Source: Deltaproteobacteria bacterium (GTDB lineage Bacteria > UBA10199 > GCA-002796325 > JACPFF01). Taken from it: 64,000 nucleotides of DNA. Of this stretch, positions 50,993 through 59,979 are shown piece after piece. The DNA lies in contig JACPFF010000017.1 in NCBI GenBank assembly GCA_016183065.1, forward strand, positions 1-64,000, read 5' to 3'. A program made the translations under genes and the position numbers. Below the pieces are notes generated by a model. The model made no database searches, was not told where the DNA came from, and was given only the letters and a program-made list of their open reading frames with translations. Numbering within the stretch: the first letter of the stretch is position 1; every line of letters starts with the position of its first letter.

Positions 50993-53681
50993 GGGCGCGG
51001 CATGCCATGACCTCTGCAGGTGCCAATCGTCGCAGGCGGGCGAGGAGTGCCGGGAGGACGATGGCCGTGGCGATGAGGATACAGAAGGCCCCGAGCGTCA
51101 TGACGATCCCCAGGCCACGGATGCCCCGATGCTGGGCAAAGATGAGCATGCCGAAGCTGACCACGACGGTCAGGGAAGTCAGGAGGACGGCGAGACCCGT
51201 GCTCCGCAGCATCAAGGTTGGACAAAATCCCCCATCCTCCTTAAGTCGATGGATCATCTGCGCACCATTATCGATGCCGAGCCCAATGAGGATGGGGATG
51301 GCGAAAAAATTGGCCAGTGTGAACGGGATACGACACCACCCCATGAGGGCGAAGAGCCACAGGAGCCCGAGGGCCAGGGGAAATGCCGCAAGGAGGGCCA
51401 ATGTCACCGAACGGAGATCGATCCACGCAATGAGGAGGATGGCCACAAAGGCCATGACCGCCACGCGCAGAAAACTCTGCTCGAGGAGTCGACTCGATTC
51501 ATGCACCTCGATCGGGACCCCCGTGACCATGGGGTCGATCCGGCGCAGATCGGTCACGAACGCCGCGAGCAAGCCGGGGTCCCAGACATTCTCCCGGGGC
51601 GTGCTGTAGATCGCGAATTTTCCGGAACGACTGATATAATGTTGCAGGAACACCGTGGGGAGTTGTTTGAGGAGGTCGGGCTGCGGATGAAGGCCGGCCA
51701 GAAAATGCCCGAGCACCCCTTGATAGCGCTCCATAAACATTGTCTGGTAGGCCGTGAGGGCCTTGAGCGTCGCGGGATTGCCGCGTCGCAGCAGCCCACG
51801 CAGGGTCTCGAGCTGGTCGGCAATATGCTGGAGGGCAAGGACCCCCTCCGCATCGCCGCTGCGGAGGGCCTGATCGGCAAGGGTCATGCATCGATGATGG
51901 AGCGCCGTGAATGTCGTGAGCAGGGCGGGGACCTGCATGGTCGCGCGAACCGGCGGTAAGGCCACGTGGCCCACTGCTTCGGCGAGTTCCGCAATCAGCG
52001 GCATCTTTTCCGGGATCTCTCCGGGAACGAGCGAACGGATGGAATCCACCGATGCCACCGTTGGGAGGGCCTGTAGTCGCGCAGCAAGTGCCGCGGCATC
52101 GTCCGGGGTGTCGACAATCGAGACCGCCTGCCACGTCGATTCTTCCGTCTCCTTGAGGAGCCGTTGTTCAAATTGGACCGACTCCAATCCCTCGGCCTGC
52201 AGATTGAGGAGATTGTGATCGATGGTGAGCCACAGCAAGCCCGGCAGCAGCAGGAGGGTCAGCACGACGGTCCCGCGCATGACCGGTCGCGGACGGCGGG
52301 CGCATTGTTCCAACCACCGCAGCGATACGTGCGCGGGACTCGTGAGCGGACGGTGTGGCACGCGCTCGGTCACGGCAATCATGGCGGGGAGGACGAGGAG
52401 CATGGAAAGGAGGGAGAAGAGAATGCCGCTCCCCGCAATGATGCCGAGCTCGCGCAGGGCAAGAAAGTCGGTGAAAAGGGCCGAGAAAAACGCCGCGGCC
52501 GTGGTGAGCGCGGCCACCAGGTTCCCGCGTCCCGTCTGCATGATAGTGGTCCTGAGCGCAGCAGCCGCTTCCGCTCCGGCGAGACGTTCTTCCCGGTATC
52601 GCGCAATAATATGGAGCCCGAATTCCATGCCGGAGCCGACGAGGATCACGGTAAAGATGCTCGAGAGGAGATTGAGCGAGCCGACGGCAAGTGTTGTGAG
52701 TCCATAGGTCCAGGCAATGCCCATGGTCAGTGCGAGCGCGGCAAAGACCGGATGCCAGAGTTGACGAAAATAGGCGACAAAGAGGAGGAGCGCAGCAGCA
52801 AAGGCCAGGAGTGTCGCGATGGTCATGTCCCTCCGGGTGATCGCCATTTCGTCGGCTGCGAGGACCGGTCGACCGGTGAGGCCCGCCGTAATATCGGGAA
52901 ACTCGCGGCGCGTCAGGTCGAGTGCATGACGGATTTTTTCGAGCGGTGCGGCAATGACTTCGAGCGTGGTGTAATCTTTTTCCGGCATGACCAACACGAG
53001 ATGAAATCGACCGTGTCCCAGCGTCAGGTAGCCATCACGGTCTACCGGCGCAGCGGCAAGGGCCTCGGTCATGGGGGCGAGCGGTGTCTCCGGCGGCGGC
53101 GAACCTGTGGCTGCAGCGAGCATGCCGTCGATCATGCGCGAAAAAAAATCGAAACCCTCCGTGAGGAGCGCGCGATCCTGTGGCGCGAACGACTGTGAGA
53201 GCGCGCGGGTCATGGTCTCGAGCAGTGAGGTCAGATCGGGCGCGGTCAGGAGGGCCGTGAACGGGATACGGTCATCGGCGGCCAGGGTCGTCAGTTGTTG
53301 CAGGTCCTTGGTGCCCAGATGGAGCAGGGCATTGCGCGAGAGGAATGTCGGGTCGATCCGCGTCACGACTTCCTTGATTTCGGGGATGGCTGTGAGTCGC
53401 GTGGTCAGGTTGTTGACAAACTGTCGCGCGGTGTCGGGCGTGCCACCCCGTTCAACGAGGATGTAGAGGAATTCCTGGTCGCCGAAATCGCGCAAGTACG
53501 CCTTGTACCGTTGATGATAGGGGAGCGTCTCGGAGACGAGTTCGTCCTGATCCGTGTTTGTCTGCAAACGGGTCGCCGCAAGCCAGAGCGAGACGACCAT
53601 GAGCACGCCGCCGATGGTGAGCACCGAGCGCGGCCACCGCAGGACCACGGACGCGCACCATCGCAGAAATCTCTCTTGCAT
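50967..53681 (-). CDS. MMPL/RND-family exporter (HpnN-like)
   Basis: A 904-residue inner-membrane protein. Two repeats each have a first helix, a periplasmic loop of about 220-300 residues and a five-helix bundle; residue stretches GSGMEFGLHIIARYREER and IGLGIDNGAQMIHRLKEDG are the GXXXD-type proton-relay motifs. It lacks the Mycobacterium C-terminal tail. Opening helices with TNTDQDELVSETLPY resemble the hopanoid-linked RND exporter HpnN. ATG 53681 is used instead of the TTG 5 codons upstream. It follows the aminotransferase on the same strand by 38 bp. Confidence 0.85.
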   Translation of the reverse strand: MQERFLRWCASVVLRWPRSVLTIGGVLMVVSLWLAATRLQTNTDQDELVSETLPYHQRYKAYLRDFGDQEFLYILVERGGTPDTARQFVNNLTTRLTAIPEIKEVVTRIDPTFLSRNALLHLGTKDLQQLTTLAADDRIPFTALLTAPDLTSLLETMTRALSQSFAPQDRALLTEGFDFFSRMIDGMLAAATGSPPPETPLAPMTEALAAAPVDRDGYLTLGHGRFHLVLVMPEKDYTTLEVIAAPLEKIRHALDLTRREFPDITAGLTGRPVLAADEMAITRRDMTIATLLAFAAALLLFVAYFRQLWHPVFAALALTMGIAWTYGLTTLAVGSLNLLSSIFTVILVGSGMEFGLHIIARYREERLAGAEAAAALRTTIMQTGRGNLVAALTTAAAFFSALFTDFLALRELGIIAGSGILFSLLSMLLVLPAMIAVTERVPHRPLTSPAHVSLRWLEQCARRPRPVMRGTVVLTLLLLPGLLWLTIDHNLLNLQAEGLESVQFEQRLLKETEESTWQAVSIVDTPDDAAALAARLQALPTVASVDSIRSLVPGEIPEKMPLIAELAEAVGHVALPPVRATMQVPALLTTFTALHHRCMTLADQALRSGDAEGVLALQHIADQLETLRGLLRRGNPATLKALTAYQTMFMERYQGVLGHFLAGLHPQPDLLKQLPTVFLQHYISRSGKFAIYSTPRENVWDPGLLAAFVTDLRRIDPMVTGVPIEVHESSRLLEQSFLRVAVMAFVAILLIAWIDLRSVTLALLAAFPLALGLLWLFALMGWCRIPFTLANFFAIPILIGLGIDNGAQMIHRLKEDGGFCPTLMLRSTGLAVLLTSLTVVVSFGMLIFAQHRGIRGLGIVMTLGAFCILIATAIVLPALLARLRRLAPAEVMACRAPTRSSGPA

Positions 53682-53719
53682 GGCGTTTTCTCTCAATCCG
53701 TCCGAGGCGGGTCTTCAGT

Positions 53720-55093
53720 TTACGAGGCCCGCAGCGCCCGTTTTGCCAGATCCATACCGACATCCCACACGCCGCCGGGAAAACGATGGGCCTCGGCAAT
53801 GACGGCGCGCAGGGCGGTGAGGAGATGTTCAACATCGGCATCGCCGAGTGTCAAGGGGGGGAGGAGTTTGACAATGGCATTGTGTCCAGCGACCTGGGTC
53901 AGGATGCGGTGCTTCGTGAAGAGCGGTACAACAATCAATTGCCCAAAGAGATTGGCATTCAATGTGTGAATGAGTTTCCAGCCCGTACGGAGTCGGAGCG
54001 ATTGCGGCTCGCCAAACTCGATCCCGATCATGCATCCCTCTCCGCGGACCTCCTTGATCATCTCGAATTCTGTCGCGAGCGTGCGCAGGCCGTCGAGGAT
54101 GGCTCTCCCACGGTGCACCGCGTTTTCCACGAGCCCATCGTCCTGGGTGACCTCGAGGGCTGCGAGTCCCGCGACCATGGCCAGCGTGTTCCGACCGAAC
54201 GTGTTCGAATGGACCACGCAACGGTCCATGGACGAGTAGACGCGGTCATAGATGGTCCGCGAATAACAGAGCGCCCCCACCGGGACATAGCCCCCGGAGA
54301 GGGCCTTGGCCACGCAGAGGAGGTCGGGCGGTTCCTGCCAGGCCTGGCAGGCAAACCACCGTCCTGTGCGGCCCAGGCCGGTCTGCACCTCGTCCGCGAT
54401 GACGAGCGTGCCATGCTGACGGCAGAGATGGATCGCCTCGTTGAAATAGGTCGTGGGTGCGGTGTAGACCCCTTTCCCCTGGATCGGCTCGACAATAAAC
54501 GCCGCGATCGTGCGCGACGCCAGGGCCGTGCGGAGCGCGTCCAGATCGCCGAAGGGGACACGCCGGCCCGGGAGGAGCGGTTCGAATCCATCGCGAAACT
54601 CGGCATTGCCATTGCAGGAGAGCGATCCGTTGGTGAGTCCGTGAAAGGCGTGCTCTGTGCAGAGGATCTCGCCCCGTCCGGTGGCGCATTTCGCGAATTT
54701 GATCGCGGCCTCCACGGCCTCGGTCCCGGAGTTGGTGAAGAAGACGGTATCGAGTGCCGGGAGGGCGACACGTGCCAGGAGACGTTCGGCAAGGAGGCCG
54801 GCGAGTGGTGGCGCATGCATCTGGAGCATATTCGGCAGATCGAGTTCCAGCGCGCGCTGCAACGCCGCCTTGATGCGGGGATGATTGCGCCCCATGTTGA
54901 AGACGCCGTAGCCGGCCAGGCAGTCGAGATATTGATTCCCCCGGGCATCGTAGAGATAGGCCCCATTGGCCCGGGTAAACGCGATGTCGAACCCGATGGT
55001 ACGCAAGACCTTGGCGAATTGCGGGTTGACGTACTGGCTGTAGCGGGCGAGTGGGTGATCGGTTGCGGCATGTAGCCATTGGTCCAGAGGCAT
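53720..55093 (-). CDS. Class III PLP-dependent aminotransferase
   Basis: A 457-residue enzyme of the acetylornithine/ornithine aminotransferase fold. It has YLDCLAGYGVFNMGRNHP, FFTNSGTEAVEAAIKFA, IVEPIQGKGVYTAP, IADEVQTGLGRTG and the PLP-Lys in VAKALSGGYVPVGAL. Substrate is unclear. It is co-directional with the MMPL exporter. Hopanoid clusters contain an aminotransferase (HpnO) and an exporter (HpnN), so hopanoid side-chain synthesis is one option, but no squalene-hopene cyclase or other hpn gene is in the window. Confidence 0.85.
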   Translation of the reverse strand: MPLDQWLHAATDHPLARYSQYVNPQFAKVLRTIGFDIAFTRANGAYLYDARGNQYLDCLAGYGVFNMGRNHPRIKAALQRALELDLPNMLQMHAPPLAGLLAERLLARVALPALDTVFFTNSGTEAVEAAIKFAKCATGRGEILCTEHAFHGLTNGSLSCNGNAEFRDGFEPLLPGRRVPFGDLDALRTALASRTIAAFIVEPIQGKGVYTAPTTYFNEAIHLCRQHGTLVIADEVQTGLGRTGRWFACQAWQEPPDLLCVAKALSGGYVPVGALCYSRTIYDRVYSSMDRCVVHSNTFGRNTLAMVAGLAALEVTQDDGLVENAVHRGRAILDGLRTLATEFEMIKEVRGEGCMIGIEFGEPQSLRLRTGWKLIHTLNANLFGQLIVVPLFTKHRILTQVAGHNAIVKLLPPLTLGDADVEHLLTALRAVIAEAHRFPGGVWDVGMDLAKRALRAS

Positions 55094-55174
55094 GGAGGTC
55101 TCTCCCTATTCTCCGTGGCCATAGCAGTGGAGGGAGTGAAAAGAAACAGCTTTTTAAGTCGTATAACCGCAATA

Positions 55175-55206
55175 TGCCAAATTGTTATAAATATTTACAT
55201 TTGGCA
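55175..55206. promoter_or_regulatory. Inverted repeat over the -35 region of the DUF4143 ATPase gene
   Basis: TGCCAAAT (55175-55182) and ATTTGGCA (55199-55206) are perfect 8-bp arms. TTTACA (55194-55199) overlaps the right arm and TAATAC or GATAAT lies 9-11 bases before ATG 55232. A regulator binding here would control the ATPase gene. Confidence 0.4.
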
Positions 55207-55231
55207 TGCCAAGTGATAATACGTATTTACA

Positions 55232-56386
55232 ATGGGTGTTGACCGAAATATTTTTCATTCCATCGATACCGACCTTCAAAAGAAGTTCGTTTTTCTCTCC
55301 GGTCCGAGGCAGGTGGGGAAAACCACGCTGGCCAAAAGACTTATTCGAGAAAGAAAGGGGACGTATTTACTGTATGACGATAATGACGATCGACGTGTGA
55401 TCCTGGAAAAAAACTATGTGACCCAACAATGGGTCTGTCTCGATGAATTTCACAAGTATCCCCGCTGGAAGAACCATATCAAGTCCATCTTTGATAAGTA
55501 CCATGAGACGTTGCACCTTCTTCTTACAGGGAGTGCGCGACTCGATATCTTTCAAAAGTCCGGCGACAGTCTTTTCGGGCGTTATTATTTGCATCATCTC
55601 CACCCGTTGAGTCTGGGAGAGCTCCACACCAACACCATCCCCAAGTTTTCCGCGGATCTGTGCAATGCCCATGAACCCTTGTCTCACATGGCGGAGTTGA
55701 TGCGCTTTGGCGGATTTCCGGAACCGTTTTTTGCGCAGTCGCAGGAAGAACATTTGCGATGGTCCAATATGCGTCGCCAATTGCTCGTACGGGAAGATTT
55801 GAGGGAACTGACGCATATTGAATTGTTGGTCTTGTTGGAACAATTGATGTTGCTCCTGCCAAGACGCATCGGGTCGTTGTTTAGCTACAGATCGCTTGCA
55901 GAGGACATTCAGGTGAGTCCACCAACCATCCAGCACTGGATGCAGGTGTTCGAGCATCTCTTTATCGTCTTCAAGATCCAGCCATATTCCAAAAATATTA
56001 CCCGCTCGATTCGGAAACAACCAAAATATTTTCTGACCGATTGGTCACAGATTGATGACGAGGGGGCGCGGTTTGAAAATTTTATTGCCAGCCATCTGTG
56101 GAAGGCCGTTCAGGTCTGGACCGATTTGGGGAAAGCGAATGCGGGATTGTATTTTATTCGGGATCGTGACCAACGAGAAGTGGACTTTCTGTTGACCCGT
56201 GATCAAAAGCCGATGTTATTGATCGAAACTAAAATTGCCGATGCGCAACCTTCCTCCACGCTACAATACTTTTGTCGGCGCCTACAAATACCGGCGATGC
56301 AATTACTGCAAAAACCAGGCATTGTCACTAAGCGCGACGGTATTTTTGTGGCGAGCGCCGATCAGTGGCTCGCCCAATTGCCATGA
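55232..56386 (+). CDS. AAA ATPase of the DUF4143 family
   Basis: A 384-residue protein. Walker A SGPRQVGKTTLAKRL is near residue 23, Walker B WVCLDEFHKYP around 70 and sensor LLLTGSARLD around 94. The C-terminal part has a winged-helix region (YRSLAEDIQVSPPTIQHWMQ) and a PD-(D/E)xK-like nuclease fold (REVDFLL...LLIETK). Such ATPases are widespread in accessory DNA; their role is unknown, perhaps in defence or gene mobility. Its base composition is more AT-rich than the flanking aminotransferase. It overlaps the convergent nucleotidyltransferase remnant by 25 bp. Confidence 0.85.
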   Translation: MGVDRNIFHSIDTDLQKKFVFLSGPRQVGKTTLAKRLIRERKGTYLLYDDNDDRRVILEKNYVTQQWVCLDEFHKYPRWKNHIKSIFDKYHETLHLLLTGSARLDIFQKSGDSLFGRYYLHHLHPLSLGELHTNTIPKFSADLCNAHEPLSHMAELMRFGGFPEPFFAQSQEEHLRWSNMRRQLLVREDLRELTHIELLVLLEQLMLLLPRRIGSLFSYRSLAEDIQVSPPTIQHWMQVFEHLFIVFKIQPYSKNITRSIRKQPKYFLTDWSQIDDEGARFENFIASHLWKAVQVWTDLGKANAGLYFIRDRDQREVDFLLTRDQKPMLLIETKIADAQPSSTLQYFCRRLQIPAMQLLQKPGIVTKRDGIFVASADQWLAQLP

Positions 56387-56571
56387 ATCAGCGTGGCAAC
56401 AGACGTGCGCACTGCAGAAGCCAATTTTTTGACAAGTTTCAGGCGCGTCTGCAAGGTCTCGGTATGGACCACGTTGTGGTTGATCAGGGCACGACAGAAT
56501 TCCACATCCTTCCGGCGATGGGCAATGGCTCCGGCGGCGCGAATGGTATGGACAAATTCACGCCGTTTCAT
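56362..56571 (-). pseudogene. Remnant of a DUF6036-like nucleotidyltransferase with internal deletion
   Basis: A 69-residue frame that starts with a 4-base overlap to the XRE gene (ATGA). Residues 1-14 (MKRREFVHTIRAAGAI) match the start of the nucleotidyltransferases that accompany such regulators; residues from KDVEFCRALINHNVV on match their C-terminal end. The roughly 100-plus residues between, with the G-S and D-x-D active site, are missing. The joint keeps the frame. It is best read as a decayed toxin or antitoxin enzyme; the comparison is from memory of the family. Confidence 0.55.
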
Positions 56572-57068
56572 GCCGCAGACTCTTTGCGAAACTGCCGCAA
56601 AATTTGGGCACGTTCCTTCGGGGTGAGCACGCCGGCGAAGGGTGTGACCTGCCGCATCTCCCGTGCCGGGACGCCTGGATCGAGGAGGCGGGCGAGTAAC
56701 TCTTCTGTGGGAAGTGCCAGCCACATACGCCAGCGTTTGCAGAGCGCCTCCGTCCCAGGGTGCTCTCTGTGCATCTTCTCCAGGGTCTCTTTCGCCCGCT
56801 TGAGACCGACGACGGGGTCGCGCCGCAATTTTTCTGCCACAACGCGGTGGTAGGCGAGGCTCCTGCGATCCTCCCGTGTCATCCGGGGCGTGTAGGTGAC
56901 GACCAGTTCGAGTCCCAGTGCGGCTGCCAGTCGCTGTACGGTTGCTACGGTGGGGGATTTGCCTCCGGATTCGTAGAGGGCGATGGTGGGCTGCGAGGTC
57001 CCGGCCCGCTCAGCCAGCGTCTGCTGTGTGACCCCGGACTGGGATCGTAAAAGACGGACAACATTCAT
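56568..57068 (-). CDS. XRE-family helix-turn-helix regulator
   Basis: A 166-residue protein. Residues 4-60 are an HTH_3 domain (QSGVTQQTLAERAGTSQPTI, then YESGGKSPTVATVQRLAAAL). The remaining 100 residues are basic and helical with HREHPGTEALCKRW. It is translationally coupled to the nucleotidyltransferase remnant. A perfect palindrome in its promoter (57079-57094) is the likely self-binding site. It would be the antitoxin/regulator of this module. Confidence 0.85.
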   Translation of the reverse strand: MNVVRLLRSQSGVTQQTLAERAGTSQPTIALYESGGKSPTVATVQRLAAALGLELVVTYTPRMTREDRRSLAYHRVVAEKLRRDPVVGLKRAKETLEKMHREHPGTEALCKRWRMWLALPTEELLARLLDPGVPAREMRQVTPFAGVLTPKERAQILRQFRKESAA

Positions 57069-57075
57069 GGAGGCT

Positions 57076-57104
57076 ATAATATCCGAACGGATATATTCCG
57101 TCAA
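57076..57104 (-). promoter_or_regulatory. Leaderless promoter with operator palindrome, XRE gene
   Basis: On the minus strand TTGACG and TATTAT are 17 bp apart and the -10 box ends seven bases before ATG 57068. No Shine-Dalgarno. ATATCCGAACGGATAT (57079-57094) is a perfect palindrome, 7-bp arms around AA, that overlaps the -10 box: a typical autorepressor site. Confidence 0.65.
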
Positions 57105-57204
57105 CAGATCCGCAAAAGTTGTCCGGTGTGACAGCAGTGACATGTAGTGATCTCTTCAACACGGTGTCCTCGGTACACGCTCGGTCCGGACGGTCGTCAC
57201 AGGA

Positions 57205-57221
57205 TTTTAAGTCGCATAACC
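57205..57221. repeat. Second copy of a 17-bp direct repeat flanking the ATPase/XRE patch
   Basis: TTTTAAGTCGCATAACC here and TTTTAAGTCGTATAACC at 55152-55168 differ in one base. They are in the same orientation 2.05 kb apart and enclose the DUF4143 ATPase, the remnant and the XRE gene. The remaining 57069-57487 gap (419 bp) holds the XRE promoter, a lone perfect DnaA-box sequence (TTATCCACA, 57240-57248) and an A/T-rich stretch; no gene was seen. Confidence 0.6.
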
Positions 57222-57487
57222 AATTGAATTCATTCTGAATTATCCACAGGGTCTGTTTTTTTTCAGAAAGGACGCAACTTTTTTTCTGCTACGCCGATGT
57301 ACGTATTGCTGAGAGCCGACTTGCGGAAAGTGGCGTCGGCAAACGGAGATCATGCGTGCATTTGCAGGATTTGATGGTGAAGAGATTTTGTGAAGAAAAA
57401 GTGACGGTGACAAATAAATGACGACAGATGTCAAGACTTCAGCAGTGATGAAAATGTGACCAGGGGATTGATGGAAGGAGCGAGGCT

Positions 57488-59953
57488 ATGGGCACACCGA
57501 ACAGGATAGGTATCATTGGTGAACCGAAGATCAATACATCGGAAACGCGGGATGACGAGAACACATTGGGCACACTGGGCGTGAATGGCGGGAGTGGTGT
57601 TGCTGCTCTGCCAAAGGCAGCGCCCAAATTGTCGGCGCCAACACGCACCGCGTCGGTGTCTCCTGCGCCGCGGTCCGCTCCTGCAATACCAGCTGATAAC
57701 TTTGTTCCTCCTCCACCCCAACCTGGTCCGGAGGCTATTCCTGATGGGACCACCCCACCCCAACCGGGTCCTGCTACCACTCCAGCCGATGGGGCTGCTG
57801 CACCAGCCGCACCGGTCCCTGAGGAGAAGAAAGCGCCTGACAAGCATCAGTTGCCGGTCATCAACCCACCCGATTACCAGGCACACGCCAAGGCTCAGGG
57901 GATGTTGACGGATGGTGGCCCTCTCGGTTTACGGGGTCCCGTGGTCGATCTCCTCTTCATGCGCCAGGGAGAGACCTACGGTGACCAAGATATTCGGGAA
58001 ACATTTCATATCTGGCTCAAGGCCAAGGCCAGCTCTCTCGAGACTACCGGGTTGACTCTCCCGGCCGGGGTGATTGAGTCCCTGCGGACCGACTCGGCTG
58101 AGGGAATCCTCTTTCTGACCAAGGCCCTGGTTCTGTTTGATACATATCTCAATACCACACAGGCGGCAAAAAAGAAGGGTGAGAAGCCGAGAAGCCCCGC
58201 GATTGAGAATCTGGTCGATGCAGTGGTGAAAAGTGGGGATATCGCTACTTTTGAAGATATCCTCTTTGTGCGCGGGGTGAAGCGGGGACAATTCACAGAG
58301 CGCATTAACGCGATTCGTAAGCTCGTCGAAGAACGGACAAGTGCCGCGACAACGGCAACAACGCCGAAGGAGAAGAAGGCGCTCGAGGCCCTGGGCACTA
58401 AGATTGAGACGAAAACCAGGGAGTTGATTGATGGGACGGGGCAGGGGAGGAATCAAGTCCGCGGCGTGCAGGAGGCCGATAATCTGGGGCGGATGAATCC
58501 CTATGTGCGACTGGCCCGGACTGATGCCGAGTATGTGAAGAAATATGCCGCCGAGATGGAGACCGGGCTTGCGGCCGCCGCAGACAAGCTCAATGCGATT
58601 GAGGACAAGACGGAGTGGACCGCTGCGAAGGTGCTCAATGCCATCCAGGGCGACGTTGCTGAAGCAAAGCGCGTTCTAATCGACGGGCTCCGAAACCAGG
58701 ACCTCCAGACCCTCACCGCATTGCAGGCAAAGTATGCCAAGTGGCGGAAGGAAGGGACGAAGGAGCATAATTTTGTCGCTGGCACCAAGGTTGAATCCGT
58801 TTTTGGTACGGCCTATGACGATTACTTTGGGAAGTTTTATGCCCGTCTAGTCCTCGGCCTCCCGTTCGATGATGAAGAGATGTTTGGGATGATGCTGGTC
58901 GCCAGTACCATTGTCAAGCATGCGCGAGCTGGAGGGAGTAAAAAAGATGTGGGGACGATCATTAAGGCCAAAGAGGCCGCGCTCTTATTGACACCACTCG
59001 ATTGTCGTTTCGACTTCTACTATCAGGGCAATAATAGTGCCGAAGCTTCAGCCAATCCCGACACGGTTACTCCTATCAGTCACCGGATCGCATTGGGGTT
59101 CGGCATTCTCGATCTTGATCGGCGCGATGGGTGGTACGGACCTCATATGGGTGACAATTGGCGCTATGGCGGTGACATCACGCGCGGCGGCCTCGATAAT
59201 CTGGGTGTCGGTTTTCAACTGAGAGATGAAGGTTTCGTTGGTATGTTCAAGTGGAGCGCTTGGGCGGCCTTCGAGTTTTTAAGTGATCCAAATCTTACGT
59301 ACGATCCCAAAGCAACCCTTGATGCCCCTGTTGAGAGCGGGAATTCTGATTTCAATGGGAATCTCGTCCTCCAACTGACTCCGGCGGAGGAAATTGCCCT
59401 TATTAGTGCAGCGCATTTCCAGTACATCTGGGGTGACTCGCCAGACATCCTCCGAGGGACACTTGCCTTTCGCGTCGCGCTTGCCATGCTGGGTAATGTG
59501 GCGAAGCCAACCAAAGAAGGTTTCTTTGGAGCTGATCTGAGTTATGTTCATTCTTTTCTGGAAAATGGAGCGTATGACAATGGGGTCCATGCTGATTTAG
59601 CATACCAATCATTTGCCGACCGGTCATGGGGCGGACTCCGTGTCCGCGCTGGTGTCAGCTATGCCTCCAATGTTGCGAATATATTGCAAGGCACCATTGG
59701 AACAGCAGAGGATGGATTGAGTCATCCCCCCGGCAGTGGTGATCCTGTAGGTCCGAAGACGATATTAAGCGATGTTGATGCCGTTGAGTTCCTCGCAGGT
59801 GCCGCGTGGACGACCCCATGGAATGCTCTTACGGCTGCGCTGCGTGCTGGTGTCGGATGCTATCAGATGGTCGAGAATCCAATATCTGGTGAACGCTCTG
59901 GCGAGATGCTCTGCGATCCGATCGTGACAGGCAGTATGACATTAAAATTCTAA
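57488..59953 (+). CDS. Large protein with Pro-rich N-terminus and barrel-like C-terminus, unknown
   Basis: An 821-residue protein. GAAGGAGC precedes ATG 57488. There is no signal peptide: the first 60 residues are polar. Residues about 60-120 are rich in Pro and Ala, about 130-500 are helical and charged, and residues about 510-821 show alternating beta-strands with aromatic girdle-like patterns ending in Phe (MTLKF), as outer-membrane barrels do. How it would be exported is unclear. It is followed 26 bp later by a lipoprotein gene, so both may form a surface complex. No homologue recognised. Confidence 0.7.
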   Translation: MGTPNRIGIIGEPKINTSETRDDENTLGTLGVNGGSGVAALPKAAPKLSAPTRTASVSPAPRSAPAIPADNFVPPPPQPGPEAIPDGTTPPQPGPATTPADGAAAPAAPVPEEKKAPDKHQLPVINPPDYQAHAKAQGMLTDGGPLGLRGPVVDLLFMRQGETYGDQDIRETFHIWLKAKASSLETTGLTLPAGVIESLRTDSAEGILFLTKALVLFDTYLNTTQAAKKKGEKPRSPAIENLVDAVVKSGDIATFEDILFVRGVKRGQFTERINAIRKLVEERTSAATTATTPKEKKALEALGTKIETKTRELIDGTGQGRNQVRGVQEADNLGRMNPYVRLARTDAEYVKKYAAEMETGLAAAADKLNAIEDKTEWTAAKVLNAIQGDVAEAKRVLIDGLRNQDLQTLTALQAKYAKWRKEGTKEHNFVAGTKVESVFGTAYDDYFGKFYARLVLGLPFDDEEMFGMMLVASTIVKHARAGGSKKDVGTIIKAKEAALLLTPLDCRFDFYYQGNNSAEASANPDTVTPISHRIALGFGILDLDRRDGWYGPHMGDNWRYGGDITRGGLDNLGVGFQLRDEGFVGMFKWSAWAAFEFLSDPNLTYDPKATLDAPVESGNSDFNGNLVLQLTPAEEIALISAAHFQYIWGDSPDILRGTLAFRVALAMLGNVAKPTKEGFFGADLSYVHSFLENGAYDNGVHADLAYQSFADRSWGGLRVRAGVSYASNVANILQGTIGTAEDGLSHPPGSGDPVGPKTILSDVDAVEFLAGAAWTTPWNALTAALRAGVGCYQMVENPISGERSGEMLCDPIVTGSMTLKF

Positions 59954-59979
59954 TCCCTTGAAACGAAGGAGTGTCGGTT

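Noticed and set aside
54583-54600. GGTTCGAATCC, the T-arm sequence of tRNAs
   Set aside because: It lies inside the aminotransferase gene; no acceptor stem or anticodon arm can be formed around it.
57240-57248. Perfect DnaA box TTATCCACA
   Set aside because: A single 9-mer is expected by chance in a long region and there is no cluster or replication gene next to it.
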